In this document: positions 42,401 through 51,900 of the stretch, in pieces | Layout of the letters: each line of letters opens with the position of its first letter | Numbering within the stretch: position 1 is the first letter of the stretch | Assembly (NCBI GenBank): GCA_900541855.1 | Contig: UQLD01000002.1 | Span: forward strand, 1 to 64,000 | Length of the DNA stretch: 64,000 nucleotides | Reading direction: 5' to 3' | Origin: an uncultured Collinsella sp. | GTDB taxonomy: Bacteria; Actinomycetota; Coriobacteriia; Coriobacteriales; Coriobacteriaceae | Translations under genes and position numbers: made by a program | The notes under the pieces: model-generated | The model's database searches: none | What the model was told of the DNA's origin: nothing | Seen by the model: only the letters and a program-made list of their open reading frames with translations

Positions 42401-42894
42401 TCCATGCGCGCGTTCGAAAGATCGGAGAGCGCCGCCATGAGGCTGGGACTCGTGGGGACAGGTGCTGGGAAGGGAAAGTTGGGGTTGACCGTGGGCGTTG
42501 TAGGCGCGGGACGCGCGGACTGTTTGGGCTGAGCCGCAAACGTGCGGACCGGCGTGCGCAAACCTTCGACGGGCTCGGCACCGCTGGCGTCCAGGTACGC
42601 CAGCGCCGTGGCGATGGCGTGCTTGCACATGCCGGGGTAGCGATAGGCAGCGGGGCAATCGCAGTCGTAGTCGATCACCTCGTGCTCGTCCATGTCAAGC
42701 GCCACGTGCGTCTTGTACAGGTCGCCGCGCGAGCCGCGCACCGAGCCCTCAACCGTCACGTTTTTGGAGAAGCGCGAGCCGCTGTCCTCGATCGACAGAA
42801 CGGCGCCGTTGAGCATGAGCGAACGCCCCTTCATAAAGGTTCCGCTCAACGCCGCCTCTTTGCGAAGCGCCTGCACAAACGTCCCCTGCGCCAT
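39430..42894 (-). CDS. SWIM zinc-finger SNF2-family helicase
   Basis: An Swi2/Snf2-type DNA translocase of the bacterial RapA/HepA-like class. The 1154-residue protein has an N-terminal SWIM zinc finger (DCDCPAAYRYPGMCKH, about residue 78), a long region of unknown fold (about 150-690), then the helicase core: LADDMGLGKTLQMIAHIL (motif I), VVTSYDLMRRD, VVLDEAQYIKNP (motif II), FALTGTPIENRLSELWS (III), and in lobe 2 LLFSQFTGMLDIIGKRL, SLKAGGVGLNLTAAD and QATDRAHRIGQ (V-VI). It is likely to remodel protein-DNA complexes. The ATG at 42894 has GGAGGAA 4 nt upstream. It lies 28 bp after dnaE on the same strand and may be co-transcribed. Confidence 0.94.
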   Translation of the reverse strand: MAQGTFVQALRKEAALSGTFMKGRSLMLNGAVLSIEDSGSRFSKNVTVEGSVRGSRGDLYKTHVALDMDEHEVIDYDCDCPAAYRYPGMCKHAIATALAYLDASGAEPVEGLRTPVRTFAAQPKQSARPAPTTPTVNPNFPFPAPVPTSPSLMAALSDLSNARMDELASMRRKLAGAVGPDAPKAALEPSLVPYYNPLFADRFSWALEFRIRCGSVSYVVKDIDGMADAYVRGGTFSYGKKLTFVHTPEAFEDVSTKLLSLVLTTVAYLDDITSSRSASYDFARSGFVAERQLPLSEHSIVYVLDLLRGQTISFEPAWSRGTTTHRTYDVAVEMPPEGEDEALSERPPLLAAKIAPAAGGSYDLRLPADAYCFASGDVAYLVDTRRARRADVAFAQHAAPFLSRLLPCRTPIHIAVDQVGEFCRMALPILRDYTDLTAPAALDTVAPEPSFAMAIGVDDGLVTCKITVAYGDWSADLFSLGAPGSPFEEQRPGVPPRDEVAEFRVMDTAALYFDFYEGGLAFEERDDESLFCLLTEGLSALSELGEVMLSDRLRQISVRPAPKLSVRATVKSNLLDVELGASGLSASDLAIYLDSYKRHQTFARLTSGDIIRLDEGARAAFGLAEDLGVDAVDLLDGVSLPASSTLFVDSMLARTPALEADRDAAFRRTVERLDTLGKMDFTVPASLKATMRGYQVDGYQWLGSLEHLGLGGILADDMGLGKTLQMIAHILARVEAGDIKPTLVVCPASLVYNWTAELERFAPSLDVCAIVGAKAQRRVQIAGVAEHNVVVTSYDLMRRDIDEYVEQDFARVVLDEAQYIKNPLTQVARATKRLPAGVRFALTGTPIENRLSELWSIFDFLMPGLLGTRESFAKRFESPVEHAEGDSAARLQALVSPFVLRRVKEDVVADLPEKIEDTVMAQLTGEQRKLYLANQDRIAQQVQHRESSEFKKDKLKVLAELTKLRQICCDPRLHYEDYKAGSAKLDTCMELVHGALDGGHRILLFSQFTGMLDIIGKRLAKEDIDFFKLTGASSKESRAKMVAQFQEGEVPVFLISLKAGGVGLNLTAADVVIHYDPWWNVAAQDQATDRAHRIGQQHTVTVYKLIAKDTIEERIMRMQESKRDLVNSVLGGDGISSALFTREDVLALLGGDGR

Positions 42895-42922
42895 CACTTC
42901 CTCCAATCTCACCCGGGGTAGC

Positions 42923-45900
42923 TTAGATAACCGTCACGCGGCCTTGGTTGCCGACGATGGCCTTTGCCTCTGCCAGCAGCGGAATCGAGCGTGCATTGAC
43001 CTTGGCCGGCACCTCAGCGCGCAGCACGCGCCCGTCGACTTGCTCAATAAAGATCTCCACGCGGTCGCCGCCCGGGTTGGTGGTGAGCACCGTGGCCAGG
43101 CGCGCCATATTGCCCTGGCTAAAGCGGCTGTTGGGCACCATGACCTCAAAGACCTTGGGCTTGTTTTTCTCCTCGCTAAGCTCCAGCGGCACAATCTCCT
43201 GCGCGATGATCTGGTCGCCGCGGTCCGAGCGCTCGAGCTTGCCCTTAATGCGCACAAACGCGTCGGACAGCTGCGCGCCGGTCTCGGGATCGACCTCGCC
43301 GTACAGATACCCCTCGGCCTCCTTGTAGGTCTTGGGGAACACCACGACCGTGGCCTCGCCTTCCATGTCCTCGAGCTGCACGATGCCCATGGGGTCGCCG
43401 TTTTTGGTCACGCGCTTGGACACGCTCGAGACCATGCCGGCCCACCACAGCGCCTTGCCCTCGGGAATCTCCTGGTTGATGGTACCGCCCGTGGGGTTTT
43501 GCACCTCATAGCCGGTGTCGATCTGCGAGAACGAGAAGTCGCGCGCTTTGCTAAGTGCATACTCAAACGGGCGCAACGGGTGGTCCGAGACATAGATGCC
43601 CAGAACCTCCTTCTCCTGGCTCAGCTTAAGGTGGCGGTCCCACTCCTGGCCGTCCGGATCGGGCACGCTCACCTCAAAGCCCGAGCCCTCAACGTCGCCG
43701 AACATATCGAAGAACGACGTCTGGCCGCTCGCGCGATCCTTTTGGCGCTTCACGGCGGCATCGATGATGTTCTCGGGGTTGTTCTTATCCACAAAGTGCA
43801 TCATCTGGCGACGCGGATACCCCGTGGAGTCGAAGGCGCCTGCCTTGATGAGCGATTCGATCACGCGACGGTTGGCCTGGCTCGAGTCCACGCGCTCGAC
43901 AAAGTCGTGCAGCGTCTTAAACGGGCCGCCCGCCTCGCGCTCGGCGATAATCGCCTGCGCCACGCCAGTGCCCACGCCGCGGATGCCGGCCAGACCAAAG
44001 CGCACGCCCTCCTTGGTAGCCGTGAACTCGGTACCGGACTCGTTGACATCTGGCGACAGCACGGGGATGCCGTCGTGGCGGCACGCCGAGACGTAATGAA
44101 CGATCTTGTCGGTCTTGCCCGTGTAGGACGTCAGAACGGCCGCCATGTACTCGTGCGGATAGTGCGCCTTGAGCCACGCCGTCTGCATAACCAGGATGGC
44201 GTAGCCGGCGGAGTGCGACTTGTTAAAGGCGTAAGACGCGAACTCGAGAACATCGTCCCAAATCTTCTGGGCGACCTCGCGCGTGTAGTTGTTCTTGATA
44301 GCACCGTTCATCCAGTGGTCGTAGGTGGTCTCGTCCGAGCCATCCTCCCAGTGGAGCACCGTCGACGTGAGCAGCTTGATCTTTTTCTTAGCCACGGGCT
44401 TACGGATACGCGAGTCCGATTCGCCCTTGGAGAAGCCGCACATCTCGACGGAGATGAGCATAACCTGCTCCTGGTAGACCATGGTGCCGTAGGTTTCGCC
44501 CAGGATGTCGTCCAGGCGGTCGTCGTAGGAGACGGCCGGCTCCTTGCCGTTCATACGGTTGATGTAGGACGAAACCATGCCGGCGCCCAGCGGGCCCGGG
44601 CGGTACAGAGCGATCAATGCCACGACGTGCTTGTACTCGGTGGGCTTCATATTCTTGATCGTGGCCGTCATGCCGGCGGACTCGACCTGGAAGACGCCGG
44701 CGGTGTGACCGGAGCCCATGAGCTTAAAGATCTCGGGGTCGTCAAAGGGAATCTCTTCCTCTTTGATGTCGATGCCGAAATTCTTTTTGATGTTTGCCTT
44801 AGCCTTGGAGATAACCGTCAGCGTGCGCAGGCCCAGGAAGTCCATCTTGAGCAGGCCCATGTCGGCAACGGTATGGCCCTCGTACTGGGTAATCTCGACG
44901 CCGCCCTTGGTATCGAGCTTGGTGGGCACATGCTCGTTGACGGGATCGCGGCAGATCAGGACGGCGCACGCGTGCACACCCTCGCCACGGGTGAGGCCCT
45001 CGATCGAGAGCGCCGTGTCGATGATACGGCGGGCGTCGTCATCCTTTTTATAGGCCTCGGCAAAGTCGGGGTTAAACAGATCCTCTTTGCCGGGTTGCTT
45101 TTCGAGCACCTGCTTGAGCTTGACCTTGGGGTCGCTCGAGACCATCTTGGACAGGCGCTGGCCCATGTAGACCGGGTAGTCCAGCACGCGCGCGGCGTCG
45201 TTGATGGCCTGCTTGGCCTTAATGGTCGAGTAGGTGATGACGTGGGTGACCTTCTCGGGACCGTAGAGCTGGCGAACGTGCTCCACGACCTCGAGGCGCC
45301 GCTCATCGTCGAAGTCCATATCGATATCGGGCATCTCGGTACGCTGCGGGGACAGGAACCTCTCGAACATCAGGCCGTTCTCGAGCGGGTCGAACGCGGT
45401 GATGTTCATGGCGTAGGCGACGATAGCGCCGGCGGCCGAGCCACGGCCGGGACCGACGCCGATGCCGTTGTCCTTGGCCCATTGCACGTACTCGGCGACG
45501 ATCAAAAAGTAGGCGGCAAAGCCCTTGTCGCAGATGACCTTGTATTCGTACTCAAAGCGCTCTTTGATGTTGACGCCGCCGATCTCGCGCGTGGCCCAGT
45601 CGTCACCGTAGTGCTGGCGCAGGCCCTTCTCGCACTCGCGGCGGAACTGGCTCTCGTGCGTCTCGCCGGGATCGAGCAACGGGAAGCGCGGCAGGATGAT
45701 GGAGTCCCAGTCCAGCTCAACGTAGCACTTGTCGGCGATCTCGAGCGTGTTGTCGCAGGCCTCGGGGCAATACGGGAACATCGCCCGCATCTCCTCCTCG
45801 GTCTTCATGTAAAACTCCGAGCCGGTCATGCGCATGCGGTTAGGGTCGTCGACCTTGGCGTTCATGCCAATGCACATGATGACGTCCTGCACGGGCGCGT

Positions 45901-46726
45901 CCTCGCGGCGCAGGTAGTGGAAGTCGTTGGTGGCGATGACCTTGACGCCCACCTGCTTGGCGATGTCGATGAGCGTGCGGTCCATCTGCTCGTCGGTCAG
46001 GCCGTTGTCGGTGGTGATGCCGTGTTCCTGGATCTCGATATAAAAGTCGCCGGGATCGAAGGTGTCACGGAAGGTCTCAGCCCACTTGATGGCGCCCTCC
46101 ATGTCACCGCGGTCGATGTATTTGGGGATGATGCCCGCGATGCAGGCGCTCGTGCAGATCATGCCCTTGGCATGGCGGCGCAGGTTGTCGAGCGTCACAC
46201 GGGGCTTGTAGTAAAAGCCCTGCACGGCGGCCTCGGAAACCGTCTGCATCAGGTTGACGTAGCCCTCCTGGTCCTTGGCCAGGAGGATCATATGATAGAG
46301 CTCGGGCTTGTGGTCGCGGGCAAGGGTCTCGTCCGGCGTAAAGTAGACCTCGCAGCCGAAGATGGGCTTGATGACCAGGGGCGGCTTGAGCTCGTCGATG
46401 TTGCCCTTCTCGTCCCACATGGCCATGTCCTTCACATACTGGGCATGCTCGCGCGGGTTTTCCTCGGGATCGGGCTCCACCAGCTCGTCGCGGCGGTCCT
46501 TTTCCAAGAAGGCCTTGTCGTGGCTCCAGGTTTTGTACTCGGGCGTGTTGTGATTGACGGCGTCGCAGGCCAGCGCCAGGTCGGGTACGCCGTACATGTA
46601 ACCGTGATCGGTAATGGCCACGGCGGGCATGCCAAGCTCAACGGCACGGTTGACCATATCCTGGATACGGGTTGCGCCGTCGAGCATGGAGAAAACAGTG
46701 TGATTGTGCAGATGGACGAATGCCAT
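42923..46726 (-). CDS. dnaE: DNA polymerase III subunit alpha
   Basis: DnaE is the main replicative polymerase subunit. The 1267-residue protein has an N-terminal PHP domain (FVHLHNHTVFSMLDGATR), the palm catalytic segment TEMPDIDMDFDDERR, fingers motifs such as GVGPGRGSAAGAIVAYAM, a tandem helix-hairpin-helix region (FGLAGIRGVGTGVAQAI) and a C-terminal OB fold (ITRNGDPMGIVQLEDMEGEATV-like text). Length and order fit the DnaE1 class. The ATG at 46726 follows CGGAGCTCATC. A -10 candidate TAAAAT lies at 46766-46771. The SNF2 gene follows after 28 bp. The PHP His/Asp residues look intact, so a proofreading role there is possible but not shown. Confidence 0.97.
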   Translation of the reverse strand: MAFVHLHNHTVFSMLDGATRIQDMVNRAVELGMPAVAITDHGYMYGVPDLALACDAVNHNTPEYKTWSHDKAFLEKDRRDELVEPDPEENPREHAQYVKDMAMWDEKGNIDELKPPLVIKPIFGCEVYFTPDETLARDHKPELYHMILLAKDQEGYVNLMQTVSEAAVQGFYYKPRVTLDNLRRHAKGMICTSACIAGIIPKYIDRGDMEGAIKWAETFRDTFDPGDFYIEIQEHGITTDNGLTDEQMDRTLIDIAKQVGVKVIATNDFHYLRREDAPVQDVIMCIGMNAKVDDPNRMRMTGSEFYMKTEEEMRAMFPYCPEACDNTLEIADKCYVELDWDSIILPRFPLLDPGETHESQFRRECEKGLRQHYGDDWATREIGGVNIKERFEYEYKVICDKGFAAYFLIVAEYVQWAKDNGIGVGPGRGSAAGAIVAYAMNITAFDPLENGLMFERFLSPQRTEMPDIDMDFDDERRLEVVEHVRQLYGPEKVTHVITYSTIKAKQAINDAARVLDYPVYMGQRLSKMVSSDPKVKLKQVLEKQPGKEDLFNPDFAEAYKKDDDARRIIDTALSIEGLTRGEGVHACAVLICRDPVNEHVPTKLDTKGGVEITQYEGHTVADMGLLKMDFLGLRTLTVISKAKANIKKNFGIDIKEEEIPFDDPEIFKLMGSGHTAGVFQVESAGMTATIKNMKPTEYKHVVALIALYRPGPLGAGMVSSYINRMNGKEPAVSYDDRLDDILGETYGTMVYQEQVMLISVEMCGFSKGESDSRIRKPVAKKKIKLLTSTVLHWEDGSDETTYDHWMNGAIKNNYTREVAQKIWDDVLEFASYAFNKSHSAGYAILVMQTAWLKAHYPHEYMAAVLTSYTGKTDKIVHYVSACRHDGIPVLSPDVNESGTEFTATKEGVRFGLAGIRGVGTGVAQAIIAEREAGGPFKTLHDFVERVDSSQANRRVIESLIKAGAFDSTGYPRRQMMHFVDKNNPENIIDAAVKRQKDRASGQTSFFDMFGDVEGSGFEVSVPDPDGQEWDRHLKLSQEKEVLGIYVSDHPLRPFEYALSKARDFSFSQIDTGYEVQNPTGGTINQEIPEGKALWWAGMVSSVSKRVTKNGDPMGIVQLEDMEGEATVVVFPKTYKEAEGYLYGEVDPETGAQLSDAFVRIKGKLERSDRGDQIIAQEIVPLELSEEKNKPKVFEVMVPNSRFSQGNMARLATVLTTNPGGDRVEIFIEQVDGRVLRAEVPAKVNARSIPLLAEAKAIVGNQGRVTVI

Positions 46727-46765
46727 ATGATGAGCTCCGATGCGGGTTCGTGTTCTGACTGAACG

Positions 46766-46771
46766 ATTTTA
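46766..46771 (-). promoter_or_regulatory. Candidate -10 box of dnaE
   Basis: TAAAAT on the minus strand, 40 bp before the dnaE ATG; spacing is right for a -10, with no clear -35. Confidence 0.35.
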
Positions 46772-46816
46772 CCGCACGGCACGGACAGCACCCGAACCTA
46801 GCCAAACCCACACGGG

Positions 46817-46830
46817 TAGTCTTTTTGGGA
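46817..46830. repeat. Copy of the AGTCTTTTTGGGAC repeat core
   Basis: AGTCTTTTTGGGAC occurs here and, in complement, in the palindrome at 63967-63983; a variant is at 4882-4895. It lies upstream of dnaE between the dnaE promoter and the MFS gene. Confidence 0.5.
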
Positions 46831-46966
46831 CCCTCAAAAAGGGGAATGAGGGCATCCAGATATATCGAGTATTACTGGAACCCCGGCGATGCGCGGAATG
46901 ATTTGTGACGGATAGTCATGTCCATCAAGAAGGCTCGACGCTTCGGATAGCTCGTCAATCGATATA

Positions 46967-48166
46967 TCAATTCTTGGAGACCTGCATTCCTACCATTTTT
47001 AATGAAACAACGGCGGTAATTGCTATCGCGATTGCACCAATAATACCGAGCGCTATCTGAATGGGATATAACCCCAACACATGTCCAAATATGAAGAAAA
47101 ACATTGCGGAAAAGAAGGCCCTTACCAGAGATGCGACGGAAAGGATCGTCGCGCGGAGATCGTCCGCTATCGCGTCTTGGATTAAGTTTTCCGAAGTGAT
47201 GTACACCACTTCTGGGAGGAAACAAAGCACCATGCTAAGGCCAAACAAGCACAGAGGATTTGAAGCGAGCCACGGAAGAATCAAGAAAAGGCCAGCCTCG
47301 ATTAGCATCGAGACGAGCATGGTATTTCTTTTCCCGAAACGCGATGAGAAGAAATCTGCTGCAATGTAGGCCGTCGCATTTACTGCATAGGATGCACCGA
47401 AAAAGATTCCTATTATGGAGACGGGAGCATCAAATGCGTCGAATACCAACTGATTCAAGTTGTAATAACTCCCGTAGAATCCGTCGAGCATGCTTGTGCC
47501 GATGAGGAGAAGCAATACCGCAAAAGCGGATTCTCCAACGCGCCAGGTCTCGCGCCTGAACATCTTGGCTGCGTCAAACCTCCCCTTTTCTGATCTTTCA
47601 GAACGGGTCGTTTCCGTCCTCTCAATGGGATACAGAAGGAAAAGCTGCAGGAGATAGAAAACGGAGACACATACGTAGAGGGCACTCCAAGATACTTGGG
47701 CAATGAAAGATCCGAGCACAATTGCCATTCCCGTAGCGATTGATTGCGCGGCAAGCAGCCGAGCGTTGATGGTGAGGAAGCGCTCTCCTTGACCGGCATT
47801 TCGGGCAATTTCATATAAAAGTGCTTGTTCGGATCCCGATTGAAGGGAGTAGGCGAGTGCCTCAACAAGGGAAAGCACGACAAGAAAGGGGCCTGAGAGC
47901 AACAGCATGCCGGCGGTATGGAAGAAAAGCAGCAGCACGCCCACTTGAATCGAAAACTTCTTTCCAAAGAAATCGCCTATCAGCCCTGTTGGCAGCTCGA
48001 GGACGACCGTTGCTATGTTGAACAGGGCTTGATAAAGCGCGATTTCCGTGACAGACATTCCTTTCTCCGCAAGGAAAAGTAGAAACACTCCCCGATTTAA
48101 AACAAATCCCGTGAGAACGAAAAAGGCGGAATAGACGTGCAGTTGCGTAGTGGCATTCTTATTCAT
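46967..48166 (-). CDS. MFS transporter, A+T-richer than its surroundings
   Basis: A 399-residue major facilitator superfamily transporter with about 12 hydrophobic segments. The loop after helix 2, ELPTGLIGDFFGKKFSIQ, matches the MFS motif A position (G-x-x-x-D-x-x-G-+-+). The substrate is not evident; similar proteins are often annotated as drug or small-molecule exporters. Base composition is clearly lower in G+C than neighbouring genes and rare codons (ATA, AGA, AGG) are frequent, which suggests recent transfer. It sits alone between dnaE and the DUF3284 gene. The RBS is weak (TTGGTAG). Confidence 0.88.
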   Translation of the reverse strand: MNKNATTQLHVYSAFFVLTGFVLNRGVFLLFLAEKGMSVTEIALYQALFNIATVVLELPTGLIGDFFGKKFSIQVGVLLLFFHTAGMLLLSGPFLVVLSLVEALAYSLQSGSEQALLYEIARNAGQGERFLTINARLLAAQSIATGMAIVLGSFIAQVSWSALYVCVSVFYLLQLFLLYPIERTETTRSERSEKGRFDAAKMFRRETWRVGESAFAVLLLLIGTSMLDGFYGSYYNLNQLVFDAFDAPVSIIGIFFGASYAVNATAYIAADFFSSRFGKRNTMLVSMLIEAGLFLILPWLASNPLCLFGLSMVLCFLPEVVYITSENLIQDAIADDLRATILSVASLVRAFFSAMFFFIFGHVLGLYPIQIALGIIGAIAIAITAVVSLKMVGMQVSKN

Positions 48167-48269
48167 TTGGCACTACCAACAACTATTTTTGTCGGGCCGC
48201 TCGCTACTGATTCGAAACCTGAAGTGTTCACAGTTGATGTGAAGAGCGGTAAAGCTTTTGCACAGGGTA

Positions 48270-48779
48270 TCAATGGAGTACATCCGAAGCGTTTTCGGCA
48301 GTATCATCGGCGAAGGCGGGATTAGCCTTTACGCGGCGCTCACCCTCGATGTATTTGACGATTTGATCAATCGTCTGGTTGGCGTGGCTCTTGAGCTTGC
48401 GCTCATAGAAGAAGAGGCCGAGCTTGCCGCGCGTGCCAGACGTGTTGCCACCCACGCCCTGAAAATCCTCGGTATAGGTGAGCTCGCAGGCACCATCGCC
48501 AGCAGGTGCAGCCTCATAGCGCATGGTATTGATGCCCGCCGCATACTGAAAACGGACCTCATAGAGGCACGGGTAGTCAAAGTGCTTGATCTTAACCTTG
48601 ATCGCCGTGCCCTTGGCCTTGCCTTTTGCGGACTGGGCGCGCTTCTCGTACTTATAGCCGTTGAGCTTGTTGCGGCTGGGACGCTTGCCCGTGGCGTTCT
48701 CGATATCCTGCATGATGGACCCCGCCAGAGCGTCAAAAAGCTCCTCCGGTGTCACCTTAAGCGTTTTGGTGAGCTGCAT
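48270..48779 (-). CDS. DUF3284-domain protein
   Basis: A 169-residue cytoplasmic protein beginning MQLTKTLKVTPEELFDALAGSIMQDIENATGKRP, with HFDYPCLYEVRFQYAAGINTMRYEAAP and CELTYTEDFQG, the pattern of DUF3284 (a START/SRPBCC-like fold, often near phosphotransferase sugar genes in Gram-positives). Its biochemical role is unknown. It has AAGGAG 7 nt before the ATG and a TACAAT -10 box 34 bp upstream. No sugar genes are adjacent here. Confidence 0.85.
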   Translation of the reverse strand: MQLTKTLKVTPEELFDALAGSIMQDIENATGKRPSRNKLNGYKYEKRAQSAKGKAKGTAIKVKIKHFDYPCLYEVRFQYAAGINTMRYEAAPAGDGACELTYTEDFQGVGGNTSGTRGKLGLFFYERKLKSHANQTIDQIVKYIEGERRVKANPAFADDTAENASDVLH

Positions 48780-48812
48780 GATGGCTCCTTATTCGTTTGA
48801 ACCGTTCGAGTC

Positions 48813-48818
48813 ATTGTA
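48813..48818 (-). promoter_or_regulatory. -10 box of the DUF3284 gene
   Basis: TACAAT on the minus strand, in GCGTTACAATGAC, 34 bp before the start codon. The hexamer recurs ahead of other sites in this window. Confidence 0.45.
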
Positions 48819-48843
48819 ACGCCCCAGGCTCTCCCATGCGTTG

Positions 48844-48907
48844 CGGTGCCATTTGGACGATTGAGGGCTTTACAGCCGCAAAACTACCCAAATTGCACCG
48901 TAAAGCC
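48844..48907. other. Interleaved inverted repeats after addA
   Basis: CGGTGCCATTTGG (48844-48856) pairs with 48888-48900 (12 of 13), and GGCTTTAC (48866-48873) pairs exactly with 48900-48907. The two stems interleave as in an H-type pseudoknot. Lies just past the addA stop codon. Confidence 0.45.
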
Positions 48908-48915
48908 TGAGGTGG

Positions 48916-51900
48916 CTAGAGGTTGTAGGTGACCACTTGAGGTTCGGCGGGTTCGACGAAGATGGCTGGATTCGCCTGCTCCACGCGGACGAACTTGACG
49001 GTCACGGCCTCAAAGCCCGCCTTGTGCAACACATCGGCGTAGACGCGCGCCTGCAGGGCGTGCTTCTCGAGCAGCTGGTCCGGCGTCTCATCCGGCGTGC
49101 CACCTGTCTTGTAATCGATGACCAGTGCGCGCGACGGATCGGCCGGGTCGGTCGCCAGTGCATCGATGGCGCCCTCGGCATAGACACCGTAGCGGGCAAT
49201 GTCCTCGTCCTCGCAGCCCAGTGAAAAGAACGGCACCTCGGCGCGAACGCACGGCCACGCGAGCAGGTCGGCACGAACAGCCGACTTGAGCCAGCGGTCC
49301 AGGGCAACGTCGAAGCGTTCGCGCTGCTCCGGCGTCAGGCACCACAGACGCGCCAGCGCATCGGCACGCTCAGCGGGCAGTGCATCGGAACCCATCTCGA
49401 TCAGCCACTGGCAGGCGGCATGGAACGCCGAGCCCAGCGCCATAGGGTTGCCGGCGGGCTCAACGGCGGCCACGTCTGCATCCGTCATCTCGGAACCATC
49501 CGACTCCGCATCATCGCCAGCCTCGTCCATGGGCACGCGCGTCTCGGCGGCACGGTCTTCCGTCTCGGCATGCAGTGCCGCGGCGATTGACGAGTAGCTA
49601 TATGAGTCACGCGCCGGGAATGGACAGGTGCCCATGCGCACGCCCACTGCCTGGGGATACACAAGCTCAAACGAATCGGGCTCGGGGTCGGCAGGACCGG
49701 GAACGGTTGAGCGCGCAGCATTATCGGCGGCATCGGCATCGCCACGAACAAGCCTGCCCTCGACATCCAGCGAAGCGTTGGCCTCAAACACCTGCTCGCC
49801 AAACGTAAAGTCCGCCAGCGAGATGAGCTCGTAGTCGCCCGGCTTGGAGTTGTCGAACGCTAAACGGTCGCTATCGAGCTGCGGCATGTCCAGGCTGCCG
49901 GTCGGCAGGATGCGGCGCAGCACGTCGTAAGTCAGATCCGTCTCGACATCGAAGGTCGGCGCCGTCACCTTGCCGCGGCTCACGCCGGCGTCCATCGCCA
50001 AAATGACCAGCTCACGCGCTCGCGTCATGGCGACATAGAGCAGACGAGCCCGCTCCTCAAGCGAAAGTTGCAGGTCGTCGTTGCGCAGGCGGGCAAATGC
50101 CTCGGCGGGAGAGCCCGTCGCGCATACGTCCTCCATAAGCTCTGGCGGCAACCACAGCGACGTGCCCTTGCCCTTAAACGCATGTTCAAACTGCTTTTTG
50201 ACGTCATCGCCCTTCACGAAGGTCCCGTCGGCAAGCTTAACGCCATCGAAGCGCGCCGGCAGTGCCACGACCTGCGCTCCGCCCTCGACGCGACCCATCT
50301 GTGCCGCACCCGAGGACTTACGCACGCCAAAGCACTCGGCGACCGCTACGACCGGATACTCCAGACCCTTGGACGCATGCACGGTCATGATGCGCACCGC
50401 GCCGTCGCCCTCCTCGTTGAGCGCGCCCGGAGCCTCCTTGCCCGCCAAGAAGCGGTCGAAGGCGAACGCGATGGAGCGCGGAGAATTGCCGAGCTCGGCC
50501 TCTGCCTCGGCCACGGCATCGAGCGCCTTGAGCACGTTGGCGGCGATGGCCTTGCCCTCGGGGCCGCGCTGCGCCAGACGCACGAACCAGCCGGAAGCAT
50601 TGACCACGTCGCGCGCGATGGCGGCGAACGAATCGCGGCCCACGCGACAAAGCGCATACCGCAGCACCTCGCGGGCGCGCGTCACAAGCGGCAGGTTCTG
50701 CAAACCCGGCACGTCGAAATCGCTCATGATGCCCATGTCGATATTCCGGCGCGACGTCTCGCCCGTCTGATCGTCGAGTTTGGTCGCCAGCGCCAGGAAC
50801 TCCTGGGCGCCGAGCGCAAACATCGGCGAGGCCAGCAGTGGCATAAGGCCCTGCGCCGTATCGGCCGGATTGGCGAGCGCACAAACCAGGGCGCGTACCG
50901 TCTGTACCTCGGCAGCTTGGGCAAAGACTGAGCCGCCTGCGATCACGCAGTCGAGCCCCTGGTCGCGGAAGGCCTGCGCATAGACATCGGCATTGGTCAT
51001 GCGGCCCAGCAGCAACACCATATCGCCCTGGGGCTGCCCCGCTTTGACGAGCGCCTGGAACCGCTCCGCAATCGCACGAGCTTTCGCCTGCGTTCGCTCC
51101 TGCGTGCTGCCACCGGCAACGAACAGCGCCTGGCGGCGCGAAGCCTTTGCCTTGAGCTTGTCTTTGCGTTTGTCGCTCGGTTCAAGATCCAAGAACCCCT
51201 GCATCAAACCACCGGTGTCGCCGTCAAAGACGCGTGCTACGTAGCGCAGCACCTCGTCGTGGCTGCGGAAATTGCGCACGAGCTTGACGAGCTCGCCGGC
51301 GGGGGCATCGGTCGCGGCAGCCACATCGGGCGCCGCCGTCAAACCCACCTTGCGCTCCTGGCGACGGAATACCTCGACCTCGGCGCCACGGAAGCGGTAA
51401 ATCGACTGCTGCGCATCGCCCACGGTGCACAGCGCGCGCTCCCCCGCGCCCGTCAGATAGCGAATCAGATCGACCTGCATCTGGTCGGTATCTTGGAACT
51501 CGTCGATCATGACCATCTTAAAGCGACCCTCGTAGGCGGCTCGGATGGCGGGATAATCGCGCAGTGCCTCGTATGCCATGCGCAACAGATCGTTATTGTC
51601 GAGCGCGGACTGGCCGGCCTTGAGCGCGCGGTACTCCGCCTCCACAGCACGGGCAAGCCCCACCAGCGCATCGAGCGCCGGGCCGCCGCAGGCAAGCACG
51701 ATATTGATAAACGCATCGGCCGCCTCGGCCTTGAGTAGCTCCACCTGCTCCTTGGGGAATGCCTTGCTCGCCCGAGGCATGCTGCACGACATCATGAGTC
51801 GCGCCGCATCCTCCATGGTTTTGCCGCTCGCCTCAAACGCGTCGATGGCGTCGAGTGCCACCTGCGCCTTTTCGGTCGTGGCCTTGCTTGCGCCCAGCGC

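Noticed and set aside
42692..46762. Very long open frame antisense to dnaE and the SNF2 gene
   Set aside because: It is a GC-skew shadow of codon-biased dnaE, with no RBS and a composition of Val, Leu, His and Arg without any domain.
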